Below are positions 44,301 through 50,950 of a DNA stretch of 64,000 bases, one piece after another. The notes beneath the pieces are model-generated. The model had not been told where the DNA came from. It saw nothing but the letters and a program-made list of their open reading frames with translations, and did not search any database. The stretch comes from JAFGXT01 sp963677165 (GTDB lineage Bacteria; Verrucomicrobiota; Lentisphaeria; Victivallales; SZUA-371). The stretch is from assembly GCA_963677165.2 (NCBI GenBank), contig CAXXSX010000002.1:1-64000 (forward strand), read 5' to 3'. Every line of letters starts with the position of its first letter. The first letter of the stretch is position 1. The translations under genes were made by a program, and so were the position numbers.

Positions 44301-45642
44301 AGCAACCTCCAGCGGCGGCGGTATATTTCTTTACGTTTCCACTGAACTGACGCTTGATAATGTTACGGTTTCTAATAATCATGCAGGCTACGGTGGGGGT
44401 GCAATTTTCAATATTGGAACAACAACAATCACTTCCAGTACAATCCGTGGTAATACTACTGATGGGAGTGGTGGCGGTATTTATAGTGAAGGTGGTACAC
44501 TGAATATCTCCTCAACTACCATAAGCGGCAATACCGCTGAAGGCGAAGGCGAATACGTCGGCGGCGGCGGCATTTTTAATGAAACAGGGACTGTGACTAT
44601 CAGCACAAGTACAATCAGTGGCAATGAAGCATATAGAGGCGGCGGTATTTACAATGTGGGAGAAATGACAATCATCTCAAGTACGATATGCGGCAATACC
44701 GCTAATTTTGATGGCGGCGGCATTTATACTTATAACGATGTTTATGCTCTGTCCATTATCTCAAGTACGATATGCGGCAATACAGCCGATGTTTACGGTG
44801 GCGGTATTTCATGTAATGGTGCTATTATTTATCTGGTTAACTCTATCGTGACATATAACTATTGCTCAACCTACAAAAATGACATCGAATATGACTATAG
44901 CAGCGTTTACGGATACTATAGTATTTATGGTCATGTTTCCAGTGACAGCCTGACCCAAGCTACCCATTGCATAAAATATTCTTATGATGGCACAACAGGA
45001 CATGGAGATTCGCTGTTTGCCTCATATACCGATGATGCAGCAGGAAATGCTATCCCGGATTTAGCCGATAACGGCGGAACTACCCAAACTGTGGCACTGG
45101 CATCCGACAGTATCGCCATAGGAGCCGGATGCATGGTCGGAACTTATACATCCGGAAGTGATACTCTATACGCCTACAGCGCGGATGGAAGCACATGGAC
45201 CGCAATCATAGACGGTACAACAGTCAGCAAGGAAGTGACAACGATAACCACAGACCAGATCGGAACAATACGCGGCTCCGGCTATGTTGATATCGGCGCT
45301 TTCCAGCTTTCTGACACAGCACCGGCAACTGAAACTGATGATGGGCCTCTGGTAGTTGCCGACACAACTGTGGATGTTCCGGAAACACAATATGTAGAAA
45401 CCGGCTTTGAAAATATTACTCTAACTTCATTAAGTAATGAGTTTACGAATTCATCAGGAACGACACAATCCGGTAATAATGGTAACTCAAGCTTCAGCAG
45501 TAATTTGACCGGCGACGAAGGCACTGACTTGTTCAATGATAATGACATCCTCGACATGGATATGTATCAGAACGGTAACTCCGACGGTCTTCGGAATTTT
45601 ATGACTCCGCTGGAACGAGCATTGATGTATCTCGCCGGATAA
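38389..45642 (+). CDS. Giant surface protein: LEPR-like N-terminus, two DUF4347-like modules, three beta-helix modules
   Basis: A 2417-residue acidic protein without a classical signal peptide. It starts MNIYKLENRVLYDAAAAADA, a variant of the LEPR-type N-terminus of very large exported proteins. Two DUF4347-like modules follow at about 83-225 and 240-410; only the second keeps the His/Cys pair (H306 in IVTHGNDG, C349 in LLYSCNTT). Three right-handed beta-helix regions end in choice-of-anchor-like blocks near residues 934-950, 1441-1459 and 2288-2305 (TDQRGETRRG, TDQRETTR, TDQIGTIRG). GGGIYNSG-type rungs repeat throughout. The tail is NSDGLRNFMTPLERALMYLAG-like. Likely an adhesin or surface enzyme exported by the adjoining system. 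Confidence 0.88.
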   Translation: MNIYKLENRVLYDAAAAADAEVADALTTAITDNTSDQSDQSDTSDSSDSSNSSVADATDGDSGSATSDLQNLIDSVLESSLIEPETGVHVLLISDAVDNASELAESASSDTIVILYDADTTTAAELLEDISNVLDGQKASSIGIIAQSDTDGDVDLLENDSDTTFWESISDYMTNDARIDFFGSDLDGSDYVDAVSSLTGHEVAYSTDTTGAEGDWLLEVGDIELEDIYFGGNAPDVTLSVEEASDTTLVVIDSAVLDADEIVDDLDSNTEILYLDADSELSGLEQINAYLEASGETYDSISIVTHGNDGYIVLTGDIIDSDYATDNADDFAELGSYLSDDGDILLYSCNTTESSSGEDFVDLIADLTGADVAASNDSTTNSDNGNWDLEYTTGIVTADALTVEGYDYHLTAYTVTSNADSGAGSLRQSVADAESGSEIVFDLTSGNEEITLSSTLTISISLTIDGNNVDGSGTNVTIAAGGSFSVIKVSSGTEDVVIENLTIKGSGTNYAAVSEGGCIYNAGELTLKNVTVTSGCAQYGGGIYNSGGLIISDSTISGNYAFGYAYSYNDPAQCYGGGIYNSGDLTISNSTISGNYAKTSVVITTGNDIEEVSINAVSYGGGIYNSGGLTISDSTISNNAAKIIFSTESSTTIGTTYLTVEVDTQTYGGGIYNSGDLTILNSTISGNSVNSETNITAKNAGGYSKVYVYIYAYGGGIFNSESLTILNSTISNNTVNLYTRVEAGGELGGCLYAYDYAYGGGIFNSESLTILNSTISGNTVNNNIDVFANSSYTYVYAYGGGIYNSGTTYLVNSIIAYNYGGSDYKDIYNYSGSITGYYCISGYDLGDTNTTYNYTDSLFASYTNGIPDLAENKGATYTVALAEDSIAIGNGCQVGTDGDGDYVYYYTDTTGDTSGWYKLSGSDATGDVTTISTDQRGETRRGSTPTAGAYYYVVYYYKSTGTNVNWSDYTTWLISETGEEGSYTAATADDEIPNADNSVEILIAAGSSVIVDTNISIDQTTIENGGSLIVSSGYTLTVADGKDTDLTVTGTLTNNGTITASDGSTVCYNGGNQTVVTMTYYELVLSGSGTTKTFTSGTTTVNTSIVISESITLDGSDANVTIAAGGDFSAIVIESGVEDVIIQDLTITGYRDSSTGTSSIDNGGGIDNSGELTLNNVTITNGYAQYGGGILNETTGTLIITNSTICDNEAYYCGGGIYNYGNLTITRSTISGNDTGSDSDYGMGGGIYNNAGTLTITNSTISGNSATTSSSFAQGGGIYNYQGNMTVTNSTISGNTATSSGGGIYLSSGTCYLLNSIIAYNYNDSDYDDIYGTVTAGYYNICGDTISGGTNVTYDYTDSTFSLFASYTDGIPDLADNGGTTETVALAANSNAIGSGCLTGTITSSGTTYYVYSSDDGSSWTELTGIVTTVSANEVTQITTDQRETTRTDSMPTPGAYYYVQHYYKSTTSGGDWNDKSTWLISVTGEEGSYTVLGNDDETPTADNSVEILIVAGATVTVTADSTGLSIDQATVESSGTLTVSSDTTLTIVDGTDTDLTVAGTLTISGTVSLSGSASISIADGSTVSYSWASAANIYNWEYYNLTISGSSVSWTDGVTVSGTLTISGMLNSDYAISSTDVSALEIPSTGILKLNVAAATLTGYTSDTFAATSGSTVIYSATDGTQTIAALTYSNLTINSSNAAITGDVTVNNTLTVTGTLSISGTVNNTTAVLTGSTVIYDWSSAASIYNWSYYNLTINCDASWTNGASVSDVLTIASGVTLTSGVTLIEDLSGNNAANTVCVISNDGTLKLTGTATLSNFDSSTLLDGIVEYAGSNTIAAISYTGTLKLSGSGTKTFAKGTTTVSTSIVISEAMTLTGSTSGSADTVITITNVGESVIVVSSSDKVTITNLTIKGYGTGGTAVSEGGCIYISGSLNLENVTVTNGYAEAGGGIYCYTGGTLTITSSEISANTATSSGGGIFLYVSTELTLDNVTVSNNHAGYGGGAIFNIGTTTITSSTIRGNTTDGSGGGIYSEGGTLNISSTTISGNTAEGEGEYVGGGGIFNETGTVTISTSTISGNEAYRGGGIYNVGEMTIISSTICGNTANFDGGGIYTYNDVYALSIISSTICGNTADVYGGGISCNGAIIYLVNSIVTYNYCSTYKNDIEYDYSSVYGYYSIYGHVSSDSLTQATHCIKYSYDGTTGHGDSLFASYTDDAAGNAIPDLADNGGTTQTVALASDSIAIGAGCMVGTYTSGSDTLYAYSADGSTWTAIIDGTTVSKEVTTITTDQIGTIRGSGYVDIGAFQLSDTAPATETDDGPLVVADTTVDVPETQYVETGFENITLTSLSNEFTNSSGTTQSGNNGNSSFSSNLTGDEGTDLFNDNDILDMDMYQNGNSDGLRNFMTPLERALMYLAG
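40006..40830 (+). repeat. Imperfect tandem DNA repeats coding beta-helix rungs
   Basis: Seven units begin with GGCGG(A/G/T)GG at 40006, 40114, 40246, 40390, 40528, 40663 and 40783, giving periods of 108, 132, 144, 138, 135 and 120 bp, all multiples of three. Each unit encodes GGGI(Y/F)NSxxLTI followed by STIS-N and a variable loop. Units in the middle share long near-identical stretches, so recombination could change repeat number in frame. Confidence 0.8.
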
Positions 45643-45643
45643 T

Positions 45644-46738
45644 CTATCTCCGGGCAATCCTGACAATCAGGGCCAATCCAGCGACCTGAAAGGCAACTAC
45701 CGGAATCCATAACAAATACTGTGGATATAATTTCGGAAAATTAGTCAGGGAGTCGCAAATAATAATCGACATAAAATAAACCCCCATCAGAATTACACTG
45801 AGAAAGAGCCCCACAGAAGTTTCACGGCGAGATGTCCTGATGGCCAATGGCAATCCCAGCAAAATAAACGCAATCGGCGCAATCGCGAACGCAAGACGTT
45901 CATTCAATTCAACCTCCAGCGGAGTGGTATCCATCTTTCGTTCATTATACACCCGCATACAGCCGAAAATTTCCTGAAAAGTCATATGTTTAATCTTTTT
46001 AAATATCCTGTATTTGTTAAATTCTTCCCCGTAATTGATTGAAATTGTCGACTCCTTATTAAAGAGACGCTGGGCATTCCCTCCGCTATAATCCACCACG
46101 GAACAGTCAAACAGTTTAATGTTGAGAATCTGCTTCTCTTTATCAACCTCAACCTTGCCGCTGGCTGCGGTAATATCTTGAAGAATCTTATTGCTTCTCG
46201 ATTCCGGATCCATACGATAAATCTGGATATCCTTAATTTCGTTCTCGCCAACCCGGTCATCAAAATAAATAAACATACTCTCAAACTCAACTGGACGCCC
46301 AGGGTCAAGCAGGGCAAGAGGTTGGGAGACTCCGATATTTTTTATTGAATCCTGGGCTTTCCCTAATGAACTTGGCCCAATACCGGCTTGAAGATAAAGA
46401 CAAAATGCACTTAGAAACATGGCAATAAGCAGAATAGGAGAAATAATCTGCAGGATCGATACTCCACAGGCACGCATCGCGGTTATTTCGGTATCTGCGG
46501 AAAGTCGTCCGAACACCAGCATGACAGCCACCAGAGTAGCCCATGGAATCGTCATCGTCAACACCACCGGTAAAGTATAAAGAATAAACTCACCCGCGAC
46601 AGAAACCGGTACGCCTTTCGACAAAAGTTCAAAAATTTTAACAAGCTTCGCACCCAGCAGACAGAAAGTAAGAATTCCCATAGCCATGACAAAGGTTACG
46701 ATAAAACTTTTCGTTACATATAAATTAAGTGTCTTCAT
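45644..46738 (-). CDS. LptF/LptG-family LPS export permease
   Basis: A 364-residue protein with six spans: three N-terminal (FIVTFVMAMGILTFCLLGAK, FILYTLPVVLTMTIPWATL, ILQIISPILLIAMFLSAFC) and three C-terminal, around a periplasmic beta-jellyroll of about 180 residues. LPVVLTMTIPWATLVAVMLVFGRLSAD-type sequence and ERLAFAIAPIAFILLGLPLAIRTSRR are family hallmarks. It pulls LPS from the inner membrane with LptB. Only one of the F/G pair is here. It is convergent with the giant gene, one base apart. Confidence 0.92.
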   Translation of the reverse strand: MKTLNLYVTKSFIVTFVMAMGILTFCLLGAKLVKIFELLSKGVPVSVAGEFILYTLPVVLTMTIPWATLVAVMLVFGRLSADTEITAMRACGVSILQIISPILLIAMFLSAFCLYLQAGIGPSSLGKAQDSIKNIGVSQPLALLDPGRPVEFESMFIYFDDRVGENEIKDIQIYRMDPESRSNKILQDITAASGKVEVDKEKQILNIKLFDCSVVDYSGGNAQRLFNKESTISINYGEEFNKYRIFKKIKHMTFQEIFGCMRVYNERKMDTTPLEVELNERLAFAIAPIAFILLGLPLAIRTSRRETSVGLFLSVILMGVYFMSIIICDSLTNFPKLYPQYLLWIPVVAFQVAGLALIVRIARR

Positions 46739-46961
46739 TCACCTGACTCAACAAATTATAAATTTCTTTCGAAAAAACATCAATGGCAGAGTATACTCTA
46801 ATACAGGGCTCTTATCAAACTTTTATACGCAAAAAAGTCATTTTCCAACAAAAGCCATAGCCAGACATACAGAATTCAGATAAAGGTATTGTATTATCCG
46901 GAATAAACATTAATATTCTTATAACACTATGACGAATTGTTATCGAAAGGGAATAAAGATT

Positions 46962-48464
46962 ATGGATAAACTACTCAAACAATTCAAAGAAGCCATCGGA
47001 GAAATTTACGACATTCAGGGAGTTTTGGCCGTACTTGACTGGGATCAACAAACCTACATGCCGGAAGATGGCTCGGAAGAACGTTCCGCCCAGATAGAAA
47101 CCCTCAGCCGGATAGCTCATGAAAAATTCACATCCGACGAAATGGGCAACATGATTGATAAACTTAAATCCTTTCAAAAGCAATGCGATCCTGAATCCGA
47201 CGAATACTGCCTTATCAAGGTAATGGAACGCGAATACAACCGAAAAACCAAAGTTCCGTCCGCTCTGGTCGCAGAATTCGCCGGAACAACCGCCAGGGCC
47301 CAACACGAATGGGAAAAAGCCCTGAAACATTCCGATTTTTCGATATTTCGTCCTCATTTGGAAAAGATTTTCGAACTGCGGAAAGCCTATTCTGACTGCT
47401 TCGCCCCTTATGACCATGTCTACGATCCGTTACTTGATGAATTCGAACCCGGATTGAAAACCGCTGATGTGATAGACATTTTTAACCGGGTACGCCCGGT
47501 CCAGACCGAACTGATCCATAAAATATCCGAAAAACAACAGGTAAATAATTCATTCCTTTCTCAGGAATTTGATGGGCAGAAACAATGGGATTTCGGTGTC
47601 GACGTATTAAATCATATGGGTTATGACTGGAAACGTGGCCGCCAGGATAAGGCAACACACCCCTTTACAACCACCTTCGGACTTGGTGACATCAGAATCA
47701 CTACCCATATTTACAAGAACAACCTTACGTCCGCCTTATTCAGCTCCATCCATGAAGGCGGTCATGCTCTTTATGAACAGGGAGTAGCCCGAAATCTGGC
47801 ACGCTCTCCACTCGGAACCGGAGCATCGCTGGCAATTCATGAGTCACAATCCCGCCTGTGGGAAAATCTGGTTGGCCGCTCTCACGATTTCTGGGTCTGG
47901 GCTTACCCGCGCCTCCAGAATACTTTTCCGACCCAGCTCAACGGTATTGATCTTGATACCTTCTATCGCGGCGTTAACCGCGTTGAACCGTCCCTGATCA
48001 GGGTTGAAGCGGACGAAGCAACTTATAATCTGCATATCATGCTGCGACTTGAACTGGAAATTGCTGTACTTGAAGGTCGGGTTGAGGTCAAAGACCTGCC
48101 GGAACTGTGGCGTGAAAAAATGGGAGAATATCTGGGTATAATACCGGAAAATGATGCAAAAGGAGTTCTTCAGGATGTCCACTGGGCATGCGGAATTATC
48201 GGCTACTTCCCAACCTATGCATTGGGAAACATGATATCCGCACAAGTATGGGAATGCGTCAACCGTGATATCCCCGCATTGGGAGAACAGCTACGCAACG
48301 GTAATTTCTCTGAACTGCGCGAATGGCTGCGAAATAAACTGCATCGTTTCGGATCAAAGTTCGAACCGCAGGAACTCGTAAAACGTATTACCGGAGACAC
48401 GATCAACCCAGATCCTTACCTGAAATATCTGAAGCAAAAATTCGGTAACATTTACGGAATTTGA
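46962..48464 (+). CDS. M32 family metallocarboxypeptidase (Taq type)
   Basis: A 500-residue cytoplasmic zinc carboxypeptidase. The N-terminus LLKQFKEAIGEIYDIQGVLAVLDWDQQTYMP, the zinc motif HEGGH (H264, E265, H268), the downstream ESQSRLWENLVGRS with the third ligand Glu, and GVNRVEPSLIRVEADEATYNLH match the family, whose length is about 500. ATG 46962 has AGGGA 9 nt upstream; an ATG at 46929 lacks a site. It trims C-terminal residues from peptides. Confidence 0.95.
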   Translation: MDKLLKQFKEAIGEIYDIQGVLAVLDWDQQTYMPEDGSEERSAQIETLSRIAHEKFTSDEMGNMIDKLKSFQKQCDPESDEYCLIKVMEREYNRKTKVPSALVAEFAGTTARAQHEWEKALKHSDFSIFRPHLEKIFELRKAYSDCFAPYDHVYDPLLDEFEPGLKTADVIDIFNRVRPVQTELIHKISEKQQVNNSFLSQEFDGQKQWDFGVDVLNHMGYDWKRGRQDKATHPFTTTFGLGDIRITTHIYKNNLTSALFSSIHEGGHALYEQGVARNLARSPLGTGASLAIHESQSRLWENLVGRSHDFWVWAYPRLQNTFPTQLNGIDLDTFYRGVNRVEPSLIRVEADEATYNLHIMLRLELEIAVLEGRVEVKDLPELWREKMGEYLGIIPENDAKGVLQDVHWACGIIGYFPTYALGNMISAQVWECVNRDIPALGEQLRNGNFSELREWLRNKLHRFGSKFEPQELVKRITGDTINPDPYLKYLKQKFGNIYGI

Positions 48465-48488
48465 CAATCCCGCGTTTCAGTCTATTTT
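48461..48488 (+). promoter_or_regulatory. Sigma-70-like promoter for the SGNH-like gene
   Basis: TTGACA (48461-48466), a 16-bp spacer and TATTTT (48483-48488). The -35 box overlaps the stop of the M32 gene. The start codon is at 48525 with AAGGAGG 8 nt upstream. Confidence 0.6.
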
Positions 48489-48524
48489 AAGTAAAGATAC
48501 GATCCCAGCCAAGGAGGAATAATT

Positions 48525-49952
48525 ATGTTCAGATCGTTTGCTTCCGCACTGGTTTTAACATTAGTAACAACCTTATCGGTTTCCGCCCAAATCATTATAG
48601 ATCATCGCTGCACTGATATCGCGCGTATCCCTGATAGATATATTGAGAAAGCAAAAAATGATTTTCGCATATCGTACGGACACACCTCGCACGGCAGTCA
48701 GATTATTTCCGGAATGCAGGCACTTCAAAAAGCCAATCCGGCCTTATACAACTTCACCACTTCACGAAGTTCCAACGCCCCCAATGGAGCTCTTTCTCTC
48801 TGGGACAGAATCCCCAAAGGGGACCTGGGCAATCCAAACCGGGAAGACTGGGCAAAGCGAACTGAAGATTTTCTAAAAAGCAGCGGCAAAAGCCGTAATG
48901 TGGTCGTTTGGTCGTGGTGCGGTCAAGTAAGCAAAGCCTCCCGAGGTGATATCCAAACCTATCTAAAGCTGATGGAAGATCTCGAAAAAGATTTTCCAAA
49001 CGTAAAATTCGTATACATGACCGGTCATCTTGACGGTACCGGTGAAAAAGGCAACTTGAACAAGCGCAATGAACAGATTCGTGAATTCTGTCGGAGAAAC
49101 AAGAAAATACTGTTTGATTTTGCCGACATCGAAAGTTATGCCCCAACCGGATCAACCAACTATATGAAGATGGGAGCAAGGGATAATTGCCAAGTGGGAA
49201 GAAAAGGCAACTGGGCAGAAATCTGGTTACAGAAAAATCCCGATAACAAATTGATTCTTCCTGACCGGGCAGCCCATACACATCCGCTTAACGGCGCATT
49301 AAAAGGACGCGCCTTCTGGTGGATGCTTGCTGAAATGGCTGGCTGGAATCCCGGCTCAAAAAATCATAATTCTCAAATTCGCCCTGTCACCCGTACGGTT
49401 ACCGCAGTATCACAACCGGCAGATAATCCAGGAAAAGAAACACAGCGGCTTTATGATTTCAAAAAAATCCTCGACTATCGTCCATGGGCAACAATTGGAA
49501 CCGACAAACCCTTTATTCCAGCTGACGGCACTGGCATCGAAGTTCCTTACGGCAAACGTACCGGAATCATTTACCGAGGTCAATTATGCGTTAAAGAACT
49601 GGAATTCAAAATGGAATTAAAGCGTGGAGAAACGGTTTTCTGGTATATCAATACAGATTGGAATGGCTCCCTCAACCCAACCACCGGATTAGGAGGAATT
49701 ATTAACAACAGGTATTGCGGACTGGTTATAAACGGTCAATCCGACAAGGAAAAAAGTCCAATCAGGATAAACTCAGGAGAACTGCATTTCCAGATTGGAA
49801 TCAAAAATAATAAGGTTTACTGGGCTATTAATGGCAAAATGTTATTTAATAAGTCAATTCCTCCCGAACTGGCTGAACACAAAGGGTCATTGATCATCGG
49901 CGGAATCAAATCTCAAGCCAAAGTTAATGCAATCTTTTTCAAGGGAATGTAA
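48525..49952 (+). CDS. Secreted protein with SGNH-hydrolase-like features and C-terminal beta-domain
   Basis: A 475-residue exported protein with signal peptide residues 1-21 (SVSAQ). The N-terminal domain (about 22-275) has RISYGHTSHGSQI, VVVWSWCGQ and DRAAHTHPLNG, spaced like blocks I, III and V (DxxH) of SGNH hydrolases, although the nucleophile is not in the usual GDS setting. A linker follows, then a beta-rich domain of about 150 residues (FKMELKRGETVFWYINTDW, GRYCGLVING-like, NKVYWAINGK) resembling a carbohydrate-binding or lectin-like fold. A role on polysaccharide is likely; the reaction is not certain. Confidence 0.65.
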   Translation: MFRSFASALVLTLVTTLSVSAQIIIDHRCTDIARIPDRYIEKAKNDFRISYGHTSHGSQIISGMQALQKANPALYNFTTSRSSNAPNGALSLWDRIPKGDLGNPNREDWAKRTEDFLKSSGKSRNVVVWSWCGQVSKASRGDIQTYLKLMEDLEKDFPNVKFVYMTGHLDGTGEKGNLNKRNEQIREFCRRNKKILFDFADIESYAPTGSTNYMKMGARDNCQVGRKGNWAEIWLQKNPDNKLILPDRAAHTHPLNGALKGRAFWWMLAEMAGWNPGSKNHNSQIRPVTRTVTAVSQPADNPGKETQRLYDFKKILDYRPWATIGTDKPFIPADGTGIEVPYGKRTGIIYRGQLCVKELEFKMELKRGETVFWYINTDWNGSLNPTTGLGGIINNRYCGLVINGQSDKEKSPIRINSGELHFQIGIKNNKVYWAINGKMLFNKSIPPELAEHKGSLIIGGIKSQAKVNAIFFKGM

Positions 49953-50000
49953 TTAATCAGGGGCCAATTTTGAGGTCCCACTTGCTTCAATATTTCTTTC

Positions 50001-50039
50001 AGGTCCAAACTGTATTTTCTGTCAGCTTGGACCTTTTTT
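50001..50039 (+). terminator. Intrinsic terminator after the SGNH-like gene
   Basis: AGGTCCAA (50001-50008) pairs with TTGGACCT (50027-50034), followed by TTTTTA. It lies about 50 bp after the stop. Confidence 0.8.
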
Positions 50040-50367
50040 ACTTTTTTGGCAAATTTATTAATACAAATTTGTTCTCACCTGTTTTTTCAATAAAAACGGA
50101 AACACTCTTCATCTATCAAAAAGCGAATAAGTTACTATTTCGGAATATTTTAGTTACTTTTTTGTATCATAGCAATCTAATACTATCCCAAAGCCATCAA
50201 TAAAACACAACATTCTCTACTCAATATGGAAATAATTGTTAAATATTACACTATTTTGTAGTTTATATTGATTTTATTACATTATTGAAGCATTTTAACG
50301 AATTCATTTTTGTATGCATTTACTACATCTTCGTAACTATAAACGACTTGCGCAACTTTTTCATTAG

Positions 50368-50383
50368 TTGGCATCTTTTCTGC
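50368..50383 (+). promoter_or_regulatory. Sigma-54 promoter of glnK-amt
   Basis: TTGGCATCTTTTCTGC: GG at 50370-50371 and GC at 50382-50383 are separated by exactly 10 bp, and the flanks match TGGCAC-N5-TTGC well. Expected transcription start is near 50395, 50 bp before the glnK ATG. Nitrogen control of glnK-amt by sigma-54 is standard in Gram-negative bacteria. Confidence 0.8.
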
Positions 50384-50444
50384 TATTTTATACCGACTCA
50401 TATATTCAAATTGGGAAGTTTTAACCAAAAACCAAGGGAAAGAA

Positions 50445-50786
50445 ATGAAGTTAATAACAGCCTACATTCAGCCGGAACGTCTGAATGCAGTCAAACAAGA
50501 GTTGTATAAACGGGATATTTTCAAGATGTCTGTGACCAACTGCCTCGGCTGCGGACAGCAGAAAGGGTATCACGAAGCTTATCGTGGTGTTGATTTCGAA
50601 GTAAATCTACTGAAAAAGCTCAGAATCGCTATCGCAGTCAACGATGAATTTGTTGATCAAACCGTCGACGCTTTGATTGAAGGGGCACGCAGTGGAAACA
50701 TTGGTGACGGTAAGATCTTTATCACCACTCTGGAAGAATGCATACGCATCAGAACCGGTGAAAAAGGCGAAGAAGCCATCGGTTGA
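50445..50786 (+). CDS. glnK: GlnK-type PII nitrogen regulatory protein with Phe51
   Basis: A 113-residue PII protein. The fold and 2-oxoglutarate/ATP sites are present (KLITAYIQPERLNAVK, LGCGQQKGYHEAYRG in the T-loop, IGDGKIFITTLEECIRIRTGE). Position 51, the uridylylated tyrosine in proteobacterial PII, is Phe (YRGVDFEVN), and position 49, phosphorylated Ser in cyanobacteria, is Val. It therefore probably works by ligand binding alone. Next to amt, its expected partner, with a 164-bp gap. GGGA lies about 9 nt upstream of the ATG. Confidence 0.95.
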   Translation: MKLITAYIQPERLNAVKQELYKRDIFKMSVTNCLGCGQQKGYHEAYRGVDFEVNLLKKLRIAIAVNDEFVDQTVDALIEGARSGNIGDGKIFITTLEECIRIRTGEKGEEAIG

Positions 50787-50866
50787 TTGTTCAAAAAAGC
50801 AGACAGTAATTAATAAATTCCCCCGAGGCAGAGCCCACGAGGTATTAAACCCGATATATTTAATTT

Positions 50867-50931
50867 CCGCTTCCGTAAGGAGCGTCAGCGACTGAAGGTT
50901 GAAGCGGTACTAACGCCGTCCGTCGTACGGA
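50867..50931 (+). repeat. Structured intergenic element, copy B (upstream of amt)
   Basis: CCGCTTC (50867-50873), 27 nt, GAAGCGG (50901-50907), 11 nt, then TCCGT-CGT-ACGGA (50919-50931). It has the same order and orientation relative to the next gene as copy A at 21376-21436, and ends about 10 nt before the amt ribosome-binding site. Confidence 0.75.
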
Positions 50932-50950
50932 CAATAAAATGGAGAAAGTA

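Larger units (their letters stand above)
49953..50444. promoter_or_regulatory. Intergenic region upstream of glnK-amt
   Basis: 492 bp holding a terminator at 50001-50039 for the upstream gene and a sigma-54 promoter at 50368-50383 for glnK. The middle is AT-rich and without genes; I could not pick out a convincing NtrC-type enhancer site, though one would be expected. Confidence 0.6.

Noticed and set aside
39990..45300. Regular repeats suggesting a CRISPR-like array
   Set aside because: The repeats are in frame inside one long gene, have periods over 100 bp and encode beta-helix rungs; no cas gene is near.
49153..49300. Possible classical SGNH serine motif in the secreted protein
   Set aside because: The usual GDS block is not present; only the HTSHG, WSWCG and DxxH-like blocks are, so the family call is kept tentative.
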